Shown piece by piece: positions 17,440 to 28,800 of a stretch of DNA of 64,000 nucleotides (its first letter is position 1; each line of letters starts with the position of its first letter). A program made the translations under genes and the position numbers. Under the pieces are notes generated by a model. The model was not told the DNA's origin. It was given only the letters and a program-made list of their open reading frames with translations, and did no database searches. The DNA is taken from positions 59,393 through 123,392 of the forward strand of contig JBARUK010000042.1 in NCBI GenBank assembly GCA_049645705.1, written 5' to 3'. Origin of the DNA: JBGNFV01 sp049645705. Its GTDB lineage: Bacteria > Bacteroidota > Bacteroidia > Cytophagales > Cyclobacteriaceae.

Positions 17440-19554
17440 TTATAACAGGCCGTATTGCAGTAGCTTATCTCTGTCCAGTCCTTCCAGTATGCCCTTAAGC
17501 CCGGGCTTGGCGTAGCTTTCTACGGCATTTTCGGGTGTGATGGCTTTACCCTTATCATCAGTCGCTCCGCGGTAGGTGTTAGCCACATCGGGGTAAAAGG
17601 TTTTGAGGATGTACCACCGGAAGAGGGTGTCATGATACTCGTCTCCTTCGTAGCCTGCTATAATGCCCAGGGAGAGCCCAAGGCTCAGGTTGTTGATCAG
17701 GAGTTTGATATTGCGCGGGTTGGTGCCGATGTATTCCGCATAGTCCATCAGCTTGTGCTTTATTTCTTTCTGGATGGTTTCGCTGCCTATTTTTTCTGCG
17801 GCTGCCGTGCGGGCGGCCTTCTTTTCATATGGACCAGCAGTCTCTTTAACTACATTTTCTATTTCTTCCAGTGTAGAAGCAGCCTCCAGTTTGTCTTTTG
17901 TCTCATCGCTTAGGTCTGTCTTCTCTTCATTCTGTTCGGTTCTTTCACCCAGCAGCAGGTACCGCAAATATTCCTTTTTTATATCTTCTGAGGGTTCCGG
18001 TAGCTGTACGGTTTGCTGGATCAGCTTTTCGGAGAAGAAGGCCCCAAGCGACTGGCCGGGTAGCTTTGAGACGCCCTGCAGGTCACTATAGCACTGCTCA
18101 AATGACAGGCGTATCCAGTCATGATCTCCTGCAATAATGTACAGTACCTTTTCATCTTTAAAGAGGGTTTGCAACCCCTCCATAAACTGCACCACAAACT
18201 CCGGCTTGCAGCGGTCTATATCATCTATAAATACGGTTACAGGCTTTTTGGCTCGCCGGACAATGCTGCCATAGTGATTCTTCACCTTCTGCATAGGGTC
18301 AGTGCCATGCTTACGAAAGTGACTCACATCGCTTTCGGATGAGGTGGTCGCTTTTTGGATAATATTAAAGAGAAAGGTAGATATAGCCCCTATAAGTCCG
18401 ATACTACCTGTAACAACCTTAATAATATCTCCTTCTTCAAAGTTTTGGTCGTTGAGTAAGTCAGGAATATTAAATAACCGGAACCCAAAAAGGTAGCTAA
18501 TGACCAGAATGGCTATAAATATGACCAGTAAGCCCCATCTGCTCCTATAAATATTCCACGACCGCCATGCTTTTTCCATAATCCAAAGCCTGGCCCTATG
18601 AAACCAGCTCCTACTCCTCCTTACCCCTTCTGATACGGTATTCAGAAATACCCACCAGGGTAGCTCCAGGTGGTGGTTTTGCCAGGCATTAAAGTGGATC
18701 ACTGTCCAGGGCTTTTCGTCCTCTTCCATAGCCTTCTGCAAAAAGCCCAGTACGGTAGACTTGCCTGTACCCCACTTGCCATCTATCAGTATAGTAAAAG
18801 CATTTGTGTTTTCCGGATCAGCCCAAAGCTTCGTGATGTAGGTATATATCTGGGCTACAAAGGGTTTACGGTTTAGGAGGTCTAAGTGTGATGGGGAGTC
18901 TATTTGGAGGGAGGTGTCGGTGGTGGTTTCTGTGATTACTTCCTTGCTTTTAGATAGATAAGTATCTAAAGCATGAATGACTTTATTTATACCAATACGG
19001 TTGAGTATAGTGAATTTGTCTTCATCGTCTATTTCACTAAAAAAACCGTATTTATCTCCATAAATGTCAAGGACAATCGGTTCTTCTAATGTACGAAGAA
19101 TTTCTATGCGTGGGGTAAAAATTGACATAACAAAGGCAATACCTTTAATTACTAGTTTATCATCAACATAAGATGTTGTTAACATTAACCTATTAGGTGT
19201 AACGACTCTAATGAAATCTTTAGTAAGAGAATTATGTGTTTTAAATGTACCTAGAGATGGCATATTTTGTACAGCACGCAAATCACCAAGATATACATCC
19301 TTATATAATGTTTTTATTGCGTCTTCATGCTTATTATATAAATCGACATCATTATGATCAATCCTGTACTTAATCGCAAAATTACTCCCTCTACGTTGCC
19401 TAACCGCAGCCAGGAACTGCTTTGCTACTTTAATCGCTTTGAATTCATGATCTTCTATTTTTTTCAAAAGTAACTCTGCAAAATCGTCCCATGTCCTGGA
19501 TTCTAGCGACTCTATTATGCCCTTTCTATCCTCTTCTGAGTATTTCTCTTCCAT
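17440..19554 (-). CDS. KAP family P-loop NTPase with membrane segments
   Basis: 704 residues. Walker A is GKWGTGKST at residues 259-267 and Walker B is VFIDDIDRCKPE near residue 440. Between them lie two hydrophobic segments (WGLLVIFIAILVISYLFGF and VTGSIGLIGAISTFLFNII), the membrane insertion characteristic of KAP NTPases. Residues 1-200 are a separate soluble domain that I do not recognise. KAP NTPases occur patchily in bacteria, often in mobile DNA, and some are linked to phage exclusion; a role here is inferred only from that. The gene is flanked by directly repeated sequence on both sides, as if it were a movable unit. Confidence 0.88.
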   Translation of the reverse strand: MEEKYSEEDRKGIIESLESRTWDDFAELLLKKIEDHEFKAIKVAKQFLAAVRQRRGSNFAIKYRIDHNDVDLYNKHEDAIKTLYKDVYLGDLRAVQNMPSLGTFKTHNSLTKDFIRVVTPNRLMLTTSYVDDKLVIKGIAFVMSIFTPRIEILRTLEEPIVLDIYGDKYGFFSEIDDEDKFTILNRIGINKVIHALDTYLSKSKEVITETTTDTSLQIDSPSHLDLLNRKPFVAQIYTYITKLWADPENTNAFTILIDGKWGTGKSTVLGFLQKAMEEDEKPWTVIHFNAWQNHHLELPWWVFLNTVSEGVRRSRSWFHRARLWIMEKAWRSWNIYRSRWGLLVIFIAILVISYLFGFRLFNIPDLLNDQNFEEGDIIKVVTGSIGLIGAISTFLFNIIQKATTSSESDVSHFRKHGTDPMQKVKNHYGSIVRRAKKPVTVFIDDIDRCKPEFVVQFMEGLQTLFKDEKVLYIIAGDHDWIRLSFEQCYSDLQGVSKLPGQSLGAFFSEKLIQQTVQLPEPSEDIKKEYLRYLLLGERTEQNEEKTDLSDETKDKLEAASTLEEIENVVKETAGPYEKKAARTAAAEKIGSETIQKEIKHKLMDYAEYIGTNPRNIKLLINNLSLGLSLGIIAGYEGDEYHDTLFRWYILKTFYPDVANTYRGATDDKGKAITPENAVESYAKPGLKGILEGLDRDKLLQYGLL

Positions 19555-19570
19555 ACTTCAACATAAAAAA

Positions 19571-19793
19571 TTCTGACGTTACCTCCTATCCCCCGCGCAT
19601 GCGGGGGTCCCCCAGGGTGGAGCAGAGAAGTAGCGTAAACTGGCGGATCTCCCAGGGTGGAGCAGAGAAGTCCCGGGAACCGGCGGGGTCTCCCAGAGTA
19701 GCACAGAGGTGCGAGTAGGTTGCAGTGTACCTCACCGATGGGGGCCCCGTCATTCGACGGGGACTGGTGCCAGACGCTGGAGACTGACTGCAT
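19571..19793. repeat. Hairpin-bearing repeat island, upstream flank of the KAP gene
   Basis: Same family and orientation as 17171-17437, including the 69-base identical core (19578-19646), the hairpin CCCCCGC-GCAT-GCGGGGG and a second hairpin CCCGTC-ATTC-GACGGG near 19750. Similarity ends near the TGGTGCCAGACG string. Confidence 0.8.
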
Positions 19794-19923
19794 CCAATTC
19801 TATTCCCCTCCCCTATTTCAGGTACTAAAAATTTACATTATAGCTAGTAGGTAGCACCCACAAAATGAGGGTGTTATGCCGGTGTAGGCTTTCCTTTCTT
19901 TGGGTAAAAGAAAATTACTCAAT

Positions 19924-21240
19924 ATGAAAGGCGATAAAAAGCACTATGATGTATTGTTTTCTTTTTCTGCGGCCGATCAGCATATCGTATCATTGATCGC
20001 AGAAAAACTCAAAGACCGGAATATATCCTACTATGACTATAGGGAAGCCGCAAACTGGGGGGAAGATCTGGTCACCGAAACCATCGATACTTACCAGAAG
20101 GGAGGAGCCTATCTGGCTGTATTGATCATATCTCAAAATAGTAAGCATGCCGGATGGACACAGCGGGAGCTTATGCTACTGAAAGATAGAAAAGGATCCG
20201 ATAAACGATTTAGGATACTACCCCTTGTATTGGGTGATTACTGGGAAGACCTGTTGAGCAAAAGCACCATCTTTCAAAAGTGGAATGGTGCAGATGAAGA
20301 AGCAGAAGCTAATAGAATAGCTAATCTGATCTCAGATAAAGTTAAAAAAGCCAAAAAGAAAAAATGGCGGCGGAGGGCAAGAGTATCCATCGCATTTACC
20401 CTTACGCTAAGCCTGTCCGTTACCGCCTATTTCTATCACGAAAATACGGCCCTCTCTCAGCGGGTGTATCTGGAAAATGAATGTACCGATACCTCTCTCA
20501 AGCCTGATGCGGCCCTGAAGCTTACTACTGCGGGTACAGATAATGCTTTTTCTATAGCTACTGAAAAGGGCCAATATGTAGTAAGGGGCTTGCTGAAAAA
20601 GGACAAGGGCCGCGAGATAGCGGTGCGTCTGGAATCTGACCAATGGGAGTTAGTGGATTCTGTATTGACTGTAAAAGACAGGTACACAGCATTGCCCGTA
20701 AGGCATAAGCACGGCTGTACCCAACGCTACACCATCCGCCTTCGGGACAGTGACAATGCAGTACCGGCAGACATTGACCGGGCGACCCTGGTGATATCTG
20801 ATGCTGTAACCGACTCAGACTCTGTATTCGCCATCTCGCCCATTGGTGAAACCGCTGTACAGTACCGCAGAATGCAGGGCCTTTCTGTAAGCCTGACCAG
20901 TGATGTTTACCGGCTCTCTTCGCCTGATGTGTCGCTGGACCCGGGGGTCAATACACTCTACGTGACCCCTGTATTTAAAGAGCGCAGGCCTGGACCGGGC
21001 AACGTGGTAGCCAGGATACTACTAAACGGAGATACCCATGCCACCTCCGGTACACTGGTAAATGGCCGGCCGGTAAGCCCCCTGCCCGGGTCCGGATTTA
21101 CCCAACGGTATATACGCCTCTCCAAAGCAAAAGATGACTACGAAATAGCCCTGGTACAGGATGATACCTGCCGGGTGGTAGCCGACCTCCGTAGCTACGC
21201 CGACAATGATACACTCCCTTTAATTGCACACTGTTTATGA
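19924..21240 (+). CDS. TIR domain protein with one transmembrane helix and an extracytoplasmic domain
   Basis: 438 residues from ATG 19924 (a TTG at 19900 is less likely). Residues about 8-130 are a TIR_2-type domain: YDVLFSFSAADQHIVSLIA opens it, with AYLAVLIISQNSKHAGWTQRE as the box around the conserved tryptophan and RELMLL helix. A basic stretch (KKAKKKKWRRRAR) precedes a single transmembrane helix (VSIAFTLTLSLSVTAYF), then about 265 beta-rich residues that would lie outside the cytoplasm. TIR domains can cleave NAD or signal by self-association; which applies is unknown. The stop overlaps the next gene by four bases. Confidence 0.85.
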   Translation: MKGDKKHYDVLFSFSAADQHIVSLIAEKLKDRNISYYDYREAANWGEDLVTETIDTYQKGGAYLAVLIISQNSKHAGWTQRELMLLKDRKGSDKRFRILPLVLGDYWEDLLSKSTIFQKWNGADEEAEANRIANLISDKVKKAKKKKWRRRARVSIAFTLTLSLSVTAYFYHENTALSQRVYLENECTDTSLKPDAALKLTTAGTDNAFSIATEKGQYVVRGLLKKDKGREIAVRLESDQWELVDSVLTVKDRYTALPVRHKHGCTQRYTIRLRDSDNAVPADIDRATLVISDAVTDSDSVFAISPIGETAVQYRRMQGLSVSLTSDVYRLSSPDVSLDPGVNTLYVTPVFKERRPGPGNVVARILLNGDTHATSGTLVNGRPVSPLPGSGFTQRYIRLSKAKDDYEIALVQDDTCRVVADLRSYADNDTLPLIAHCL

Positions 21241-22712
21241 CACCTATTACAACCTACCGGATAGCAGGCTTGGTCTTTCTCCTGGCTATAGCCGTACTGC
21301 ATCATGCTACTGCCCAGTGCCCGGACAAGACAAAGTCCTGCGAAAGCGTGTACATGCTGCCTATAGCACATAAAGCGAATGAACGGCACATCATTGAGCT
21401 GAAAGCATCTATCTCCAGCCGGTTTGACAAGACCCTGGTAAATATGGAAGGGTGTCGTGTATTAAGCCAGCATATGGCCCTTATAAAACAGGCGCTTGAT
21501 ACAGACATAAGTAACCAGCAGCTCTACTATGAAGCTTCCCAGAATACGGTACTACGCCAAAAGATTGCAGGAATTGTAAAAAAGAGAGCTGGTAGTGAGG
21601 CGCGTTCTTTTATCATCCCCAGGATACTTTCTGAGGGTGCGCAGTCCTACCGCTTTGTAGCAGACATTATCAATATCAGTGATGATATAGGCAATAAGGA
21701 AGCCGTGATAGAGTACAGCTTCAGCTACAAAAAGGGGGAGAACCCACGTCATGTACTTGATGGCCTGGAGCACGCTATACTTGTGGCACTGGGACAATTA
21801 GTTGCCCTGCCGGTCAGATTGTATCCCGCCTCTCTTGCCAAAGACCTGGAAATTTTTAGCTCTGTTCCTATTGCATATACAGATACGGCCGGGTTGAGTG
21901 AGAAAGGCAAGGCACTATTATACTTTAAAAAGAAAGATATTATACAGCGTGATAGCCTGGGCCTCACCCTGACAAGTGATGGGATAGATGCCCGTCATAT
22001 GCTGCCGGTAAAACTGTCCGGCTGCCGGTTACCGACCGCTATGTTGCAGCTATATACCCGGTCCCCACTCAGGATCAGGCATCGTATAAGCCCCGCTCCT
22101 GATGTTTGTGACCAGCTTACACTATCTGCTGTTCGCTACGACGGTATGCACCGCACGTACACTACCCTGCCCTACAAATCAATAGATGGCAGCATGCTCA
22201 CGATAGAACTGCCGAAAGACTTCAGATACAGCCAGGGCATTAGCTATATACTGAAACGGGAAGGGTATACAGACGAACCGCTGCATCTGAAAGCTCTGTA
22301 TGCAGACACGACTCTGTATACCACCTTTAGCCGAAAACCAGGCTACTGGATGAAGTACCTGCTGCCGGGAGCCATGCAGATAAACCGCGGGCAAACAGCC
22401 AAGGGCATAGGCCTGGCGACGGTGACCACCCTGGGGCTGACGGGATACGCGATCAAGCGATCGGAATATTCCCGTCACATGAGGCAAAGCGAAGGGGCAG
22501 TAGATCTAAGCACAAAGCAACAGTACAGGGAACTGGCTGATGATGATAAGGGTGCCGCCAATGCCTTTCTGCTGTTGAGTGGCGCTACCTTTTTATATCA
22601 TCTGGCGGATGTGACCTTTCTATCGAACTGTAATACAACACAATCCAAAGATCAATTAAGTATAAACCTGTCAGGCGAATCAATCGGTCTGGCAATAACC
22701 TATTCATTTTAA
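21237..22712 (+). CDS. Exported protein coupled to the TIR membrane protein
   Basis: 491 residues with a signal peptide (GLVFLLAIAVLHHATAQ). The ATGA overlap with the TIR gene means the two are co-translated. Residues 30-220 form an alpha/beta region (FDKTLVNMEGCRVLSQHMA), the middle is beta-rich, and residues about 375-460 include YLLPGAMQINRGQTAKGIGL followed by a hydrophobic stretch, reminiscent of DUF5683-like segments in Bacteroidota envelope proteins. No enzyme motif recognised. The likely role is an envelope partner or sensor for the extracytoplasmic part of the TIR protein, by context only. Confidence 0.65.
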   Translation: MTPITTYRIAGLVFLLAIAVLHHATAQCPDKTKSCESVYMLPIAHKANERHIIELKASISSRFDKTLVNMEGCRVLSQHMALIKQALDTDISNQQLYYEASQNTVLRQKIAGIVKKRAGSEARSFIIPRILSEGAQSYRFVADIINISDDIGNKEAVIEYSFSYKKGENPRHVLDGLEHAILVALGQLVALPVRLYPASLAKDLEIFSSVPIAYTDTAGLSEKGKALLYFKKKDIIQRDSLGLTLTSDGIDARHMLPVKLSGCRLPTAMLQLYTRSPLRIRHRISPAPDVCDQLTLSAVRYDGMHRTYTTLPYKSIDGSMLTIELPKDFRYSQGISYILKREGYTDEPLHLKALYADTTLYTTFSRKPGYWMKYLLPGAMQINRGQTAKGIGLATVTTLGLTGYAIKRSEYSRHMRQSEGAVDLSTKQQYRELADDDKGAANAFLLLSGATFLYHLADVTFLSNCNTTQSKDQLSINLSGESIGLAITYSF

Positions 22713-22724
22713 CGTAAATGACAG

Positions 22725-25700
22725 ATGAAAAAATTTAACAAATTATTGACCGTCACTATAATTCTAAGCCTTTTTATAGGAGTATATAGCTGTAATAAAG
22801 ACGATGATTTACCGGAAGCAAAAAGTATCTTAAGTGGTACAATTAAAGATGCCTTGTCAGGTGAAGGAATACCAGGGGCTACTGTAGCAATTATAGATGA
22901 AAACGCTGGTACCAATGAAGTACAAACAGGATCTGATGGAAAATTTAGCTTTGAAGGTATTGTAGCTGGACGCCATACGATCCGGATATCTAAACCAAAG
23001 TATGTAACGAAAGAACTGATCAAAAATATAGACAAAAACCTGCTGATAACCGGTGCCGAGGCCTCGCTGATGCCCTATGGTCACCTGGCCGGCAGAATAA
23101 CCGCCTACGAGTCCGGGCAGCCCGTAGCCGGGGTAGCTATACGTACCAACATTACGGGTAGTAAGACCAGCAGCGACGAGAACGGCTACTATGAGACACC
23201 GCAACTTGATGATGGTACGTATAACTTCTCGTTTACCAAAAGCGGCTACGGCGTAGCCAGCCAGGAGTTTACCATTACGGCCGGTGAACTGACTACAGGC
23301 GATATACAACTCCGCCAGCTGGGAGGGCTTAAGGGCAGGGTGAGCGACTATGAAACGAATGAGCCGATCAGTGGGGTAAATATTAAAATAAGCGGTGATA
23401 CTAACCATGATGATATCACAGACCAGGACGGTTTATACAGTTTTGAAGGATTGACGGAGGGTAACTACACCGTAATAGCCACCATCGGTGACTATGAGAG
23501 TGAAACGAAAGAGGTATCAGTCAAGGCTGGACCACCTACCCCATTGAACTTTCAGCTTATACCTTCCCTAAAAGATTTGGTAGTGAGTAACAAAACTCTG
23601 GATTTTGGAGATCATCAAGATAATATATCAATAGTTGTAAGTAACAGTGGAAGGGGTGCCCTGGAATGGAGTATTGATGAAAAAATAGACTACATCACAG
23701 TTAACCCTACGAGTGGGGTATCCACTCCATCTAGTCCTGAGTCAGTTGGTGTAACGGTAGACAGGTCCAATCTTATACCTAGTTCTGAGCCTTACAAAAC
23801 CAGTTTTAGTATCAATTCTACTGGAGGAGGAAGTGAACAAATAGATGTAATAGTGAAAGTAAAATCTTCCATGAAAGTATATCCCGGTGATATTAATTTC
23901 TCTACTACCAGTAAACAGCAATCATTTGATATTGAAAACACAGGTAATAGTCCTATAGAATTTAGAGTGACGAAAAACAAAGACTGGATGACCATTTCTC
24001 CAACAAGAGGCAATTTACAACCCGGAGATCGTGATGCTATATCTGTACAGGTAGATAGAAACCAGTTAAGTCCTGGGACTCACGATGGGGAGATTGCTGT
24101 AAATTCTGATGGAATGGGAAGCACTAAAGTAAATGTGCAACTGGTTGTACCCAATAGCAATGCCCCCCAGCTAACGGCTTCTCCCAAAGAGTTGGATTTT
24201 GGCACAGACTTCCGAGAAAAGTCAATTATTATATCCAATACCGGTCAGGGAGACCTGGAGTGGCAACTGTCTAGTCTTCCCGAATGGTTGGGTGCGGATA
24301 AAAGCTACGGTATACTATCTGCTGGTAAAACCACTAATGTTAAAGTTACTGCATTTCGGCAAGGCTTACCTGCCGCATCCTATGAAGAAAGGTTAACGAT
24401 AACCTCAAACGTAGATGATTACTATATCAACGCGAAGATGCAAGTGGAAGACAGGCCAATATTAAACATAAATACGGATTTTATAGATTTTGGTAATAGT
24501 GATGTAGAAAAGTCTTTTTCAATAAGTAACGCCGGTACTGGAGAATTAAAGTGGTCGATACTCACAAATCAGCCCTGGCTTATTGCCGTACCCGAATCAG
24601 GTTCTGGAGCGGGCGAAGTAAAGATCATCGTAAACCGGGAAATTGTGGGCATAGATAATCATCAGGGTTTGGTTACAGTAAGGTCTAACGCAGGAGAAGA
24701 TCAGACAATTCGCGTGAATATGCAAAAGACCCCTCCCCCGCCTAATCTATTTATCAAAGAAGTAGAGCTTATAGCCGATGACAATAATACCAATGAACCA
24801 AATCCCGGCGAAAAAGTAACCTACAGAGTAACGATAGCAAACAGTAGTACTAAAGGTGTAGGCCAGAACGTCAGAGCCGAGATTAGCCATAGCAGCCGGT
24901 ATATCGTTTCCGTTACCCCCCAGGTAAACTATGGCACCATTGCTGTAAACAGCCAGGAGGAAGCTCAGATCACCATTGAGTTCTCCGATAACACACCCAT
25001 CCGGGAAAAGATAAAATTCGATGTTATGATCGAAGACCTTTACGGCATGTCCTGGAAGGATGACTTTGTAGTAGAGGTAAAGTCTAACCATATAGTACCA
25101 GAAGGTTTGGTAGCCTACTACACGTTTGATGACGGCAATTTCACAGATAAAGCAGGTGAGTTTGATCTATTAAACCATGGTCCGGAATTATCTACAGATG
25201 TGCCCAATGGAACAGGATTATCTATAGAGTTTAAGGCAGAAGAAGGTGACTATTTAAAAGCAGCCGATAATATTATTCACAACTTCACCTATGGTTCATT
25301 CAATTTTTGGATAAAGACTGATACAAAAGATCAACAGATGTATCTGTTTAATGCATCCTCTCATTCGGTTAAATGGCAGAACCGTATGTTTATACAAAAG
25401 GACAATACCCTAAGATGTAATGTTGATTATTACAAACGGGACACAAGGTTTCCAACAGATCTGTCCGATCCTGTTACAGGTCTATTGGATGAAAACTGGC
25501 ATAGCTAACTGTAATCATTGGTAAAGATAGACAGAAATTATTTTTAGATGGAATAAAGATTGATGAGCTGGGAGGTAATAGAGTACATGGAACAAATACT
25601 ACCGAAGGCTTCATTATAGGCCGCCGTGGCCCATACGACGACTCCTACTTCGACGGGAAGATGGACAATATCCGCTTCTACAACCGCGCACTTACGGAAG

Positions 25701-25735
25701 ATGAAGTGAAACTGCTTTACCAGAAAAGGCTATAG
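22725..25735 (+). pseudogene. BACON/LamG lipoprotein, C-terminus frameshifted
   Basis: The first frame gives 927 residues ending in DENWHS at 25508. One missing T near 25503 (TGGCATAG against TGGCATATG in the neighbouring paralogue) causes the stop; the next frame continues for about 76 residues (LFLDGIKIDELGGN, then MDNIRFYNRALTEDEVK) to 25735. Layout: lipoprotein signal with lipid-acceptor C23, three CarboxypepD_reg-like beta-sandwiches (35-280), about four BACON-like repeats (285-650; LDFG..GxLEW..WL..P.SG pattern), a CARDB-like domain (NEPNPGEKVTYRV) and a LamG-type lectin fold. It would bind carbohydrate on the cell surface. Truncation removes the last strands of the LamG domain. Confidence 0.8.
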
Positions 25736-25846
25736 AAACATACTACATATCACTACTTCCTGCGATATACGCGGGGAGTAGTACTCCTATATGTTGTTGC
25801 TAAAATTAAGCCTGCCATTCAATACAACATTCAATATAAATATCAT

Positions 25847-28800
25847 ATGATAAAATTATACAAACTATCAATCCTTATAATTATATCAAGCCTCTTACTG
25901 GCAGCATACGGATGCGAATTATTCGAGGAACTAAAAGAAGATGAACCGGCCCCCACCAGGACCATGGTGGGCGTCATTACTGATAGTTATACAAAAGAGG
26001 CTATCGGTGGTGTACTTGTAGAGCTGCTGGAGAACAGCCAGGTGATCAATTCTACTGAGACAAATGTAAGAGGAAGCTTCACTTTAGGCAATATTGAGCA
26101 CGGTACTTATACCATTCGTATCACTAAGGAAAATTACAAAAATAAGCAATTCGATAAGGTCATCAATCAGAACACCCTGTTTTCAAGAACAGAAATGGTC
26201 TTGCTACCCTATGGGCACCTTGAGGGGAGAATAACCGCCTATGAGTCCGGAGAGCCGATACCGGGCGTCATTATCAGAACAACAGTAAGCGGCAGTACCA
26301 CTACCAGTGACATTGACGGGTACTATAAAACACCGCAGTTGGAAGACGGCACCTATACTTTTTCTTTTACCAAAAGCGGCTACAGTGTGGCTAACCTGGA
26401 CTTTGCCGCGGAGGCAGGAGAGCCCACCACCGGTGATGTTCAGCTTCGGCAGTTTGGCGGACTCAAAGGCCGTGTAAGCAACTATGAGACCAATGCACCC
26501 ATTGGAGGCGTCAGCATCGTGATAAGCGGGTCTGCCTTCAATGGATCTGCTATTACGGATGCTGAGGGACTGTATGCCTTTGATAATCTGCCCGAGGGCA
26601 ACTACACCCTTACCGCTACCATCAGTGGCTTCGAAAGTAAAGATAAGGTAGTAGAGGTAAAACCCGGCACCCCCCGGCAGGAGAACGTACAGCTTAGCCC
26701 CACCATCCCCGAGCTGATCGTGAGTAATACCAGTATTGACTTTGAGAACTTTAAGATAAACGAGTCCATACAGATAGATAATGGCGGGCAGGGCATGCTG
26801 GAATGGGACATAGACGAAAGTACCGACTGGCTCACCGTAAATCCTACCTCCGGTACCAATACGGCCACCGAACTCAAAACCATTACGGTAAGCGTAGACA
26901 GGGCCAACCTGCCGCCCCCCGGTCCGCACCGCGCTTCCTTTGTCATCAATAGCAATGGCGGCGCAGTCACCGTTACCTGCATAGTTTATGTGAAGACCTC
27001 TATGTCCGTATACCCCGAAGACCTTAACTTCTCCACCACCAGTAGCCGGGAGCAGTTTAATATACAAAATACGGGTAGCAGCAAACTGGAGTATACCATA
27101 TCTTCAGATATCGACTGGCTGTCTGTAACCCCCCAAAGCGGCACCGTACAGCCCGGCGAAAGCGACCCTGTCACCGCCCGGGTAGACAGGAGCAAACTTG
27201 CTCCCGGCTCTTACCAGGGTTCTATTACTATAAACAGCACCAGCGGCGAGAACACCAAGGTATTTGTGCAACTGGTAGTACCTAATACCAGTGGTCCGCA
27301 GCTTACCGTGTCCGCCTCCTCACTGGATTTTGGTACCGATATAAGGGAGCAGACCGTCACTATCGCTAATACCGGTAAAAACACCCTGGAATGGAACATA
27401 TCATCTATACCCGCCTGGCTGAACCTGAATAAAAACTACGGCACACTCGGCAGCGGGCAGAGCGTGACCGTACGGGCCTCCGCTATACGGGCCAATCTGG
27501 CCGCCGATGAATATAACGGCAGGCTGCATATAAACTCCAATGGTGGTGAGCACTTTGTAGATCTGCGCATGATCGTAGAAGAAAAACCTATATTAAATGT
27601 AAATGCTGACTTTCTGGACTTTGGGCCGGAAGACACCAAAAGGACATTTACCATCTCCAATGCCGGCACAGGTGAGCTTACCTGGGAGCTGCTGGCTAAC
27701 CAGGACTGGCTGTCTATGGAACCTGCCAGCGGATCAGGTGCCGCTGAGATACAGGCATTTGTCAATAGAAACAACCTGGCCACGGACAATTACACCGGTA
27801 TCATAAGTATAAAGTCTAATGCCGGTGAAAAGACCCTGCAGGTAAGTATGCAGAAGACCCCGCCCCCTCCTAACCTATCCGTAAAGTCATACGAAGTGGT
27901 ATCGGATGATAATGGCACCAACGAGCCAAACCCGGGCGAAAGGGTGGTATATAATGTGATCATAGAAAACAGTAGCGGCGTAGGGATAGCCCGTAACGTA
28001 CGCACCAGGTTTAGCAGCACCAGCCCCTACATCAGCGAAATAAGCCCGGTAACGATCAACTACGGTGATATACCGGTCAAAGACCAGCAAGCTGCTAACG
28101 TATCCGTCAGCTTTGCCGACAATGCCCCTATCCGCGAAACGTTCAGGATAGATGTGGAAATGACCGATCAGTACGGCCAAATATGGAATGATGACTTCGA
28201 CCTGGAGGTGAAACCCTTCCACTCTGTTTCTGAAGGCTTGATCGCCTACTACACCTTCGACGATGCCAAATTTACCGACAAGGCCGGTACATTCGACCTG
28301 TTCGACTATGGCCCCGAGATATCCACCGATATCCCCAATAATACAGGCTATTCAGTCGAGTTTAAAGCAGAAGAGAAGGATTATCTGAGAGCTGTAAAGA
28401 ATATCACCTACAATTTGTCTTATGCTAGTTTTAACTATTGGATCAAGACTGAAGCCGATGGTAAAAGTATGTATTTGTACTGTGCTTCATCAAGAACCGA
28501 TTACGTATTCAGGTTTTTTTTGCACGATGACAATAAGTTCTACTTTGATTACAGCCCATATTACTTCTTTACTAATCTATATAGCCAGCAATTTGATCTA
28601 TATGATGGAGAATGGCATATGCTCACTTATGTTCATGGTGAAGACCTCATTTCATTATATTTCGATGGAATAAAAATTGAGGAAATAGGTGGGTGGAGAA
28701 TGTATAGAAATGATCATGCAGAAGGTGCCATCATTGGTCGCAGAGGTCCACACGATGATCATTACTTTGATGGCCGAATGGACAATATTCGCTTCTACAA

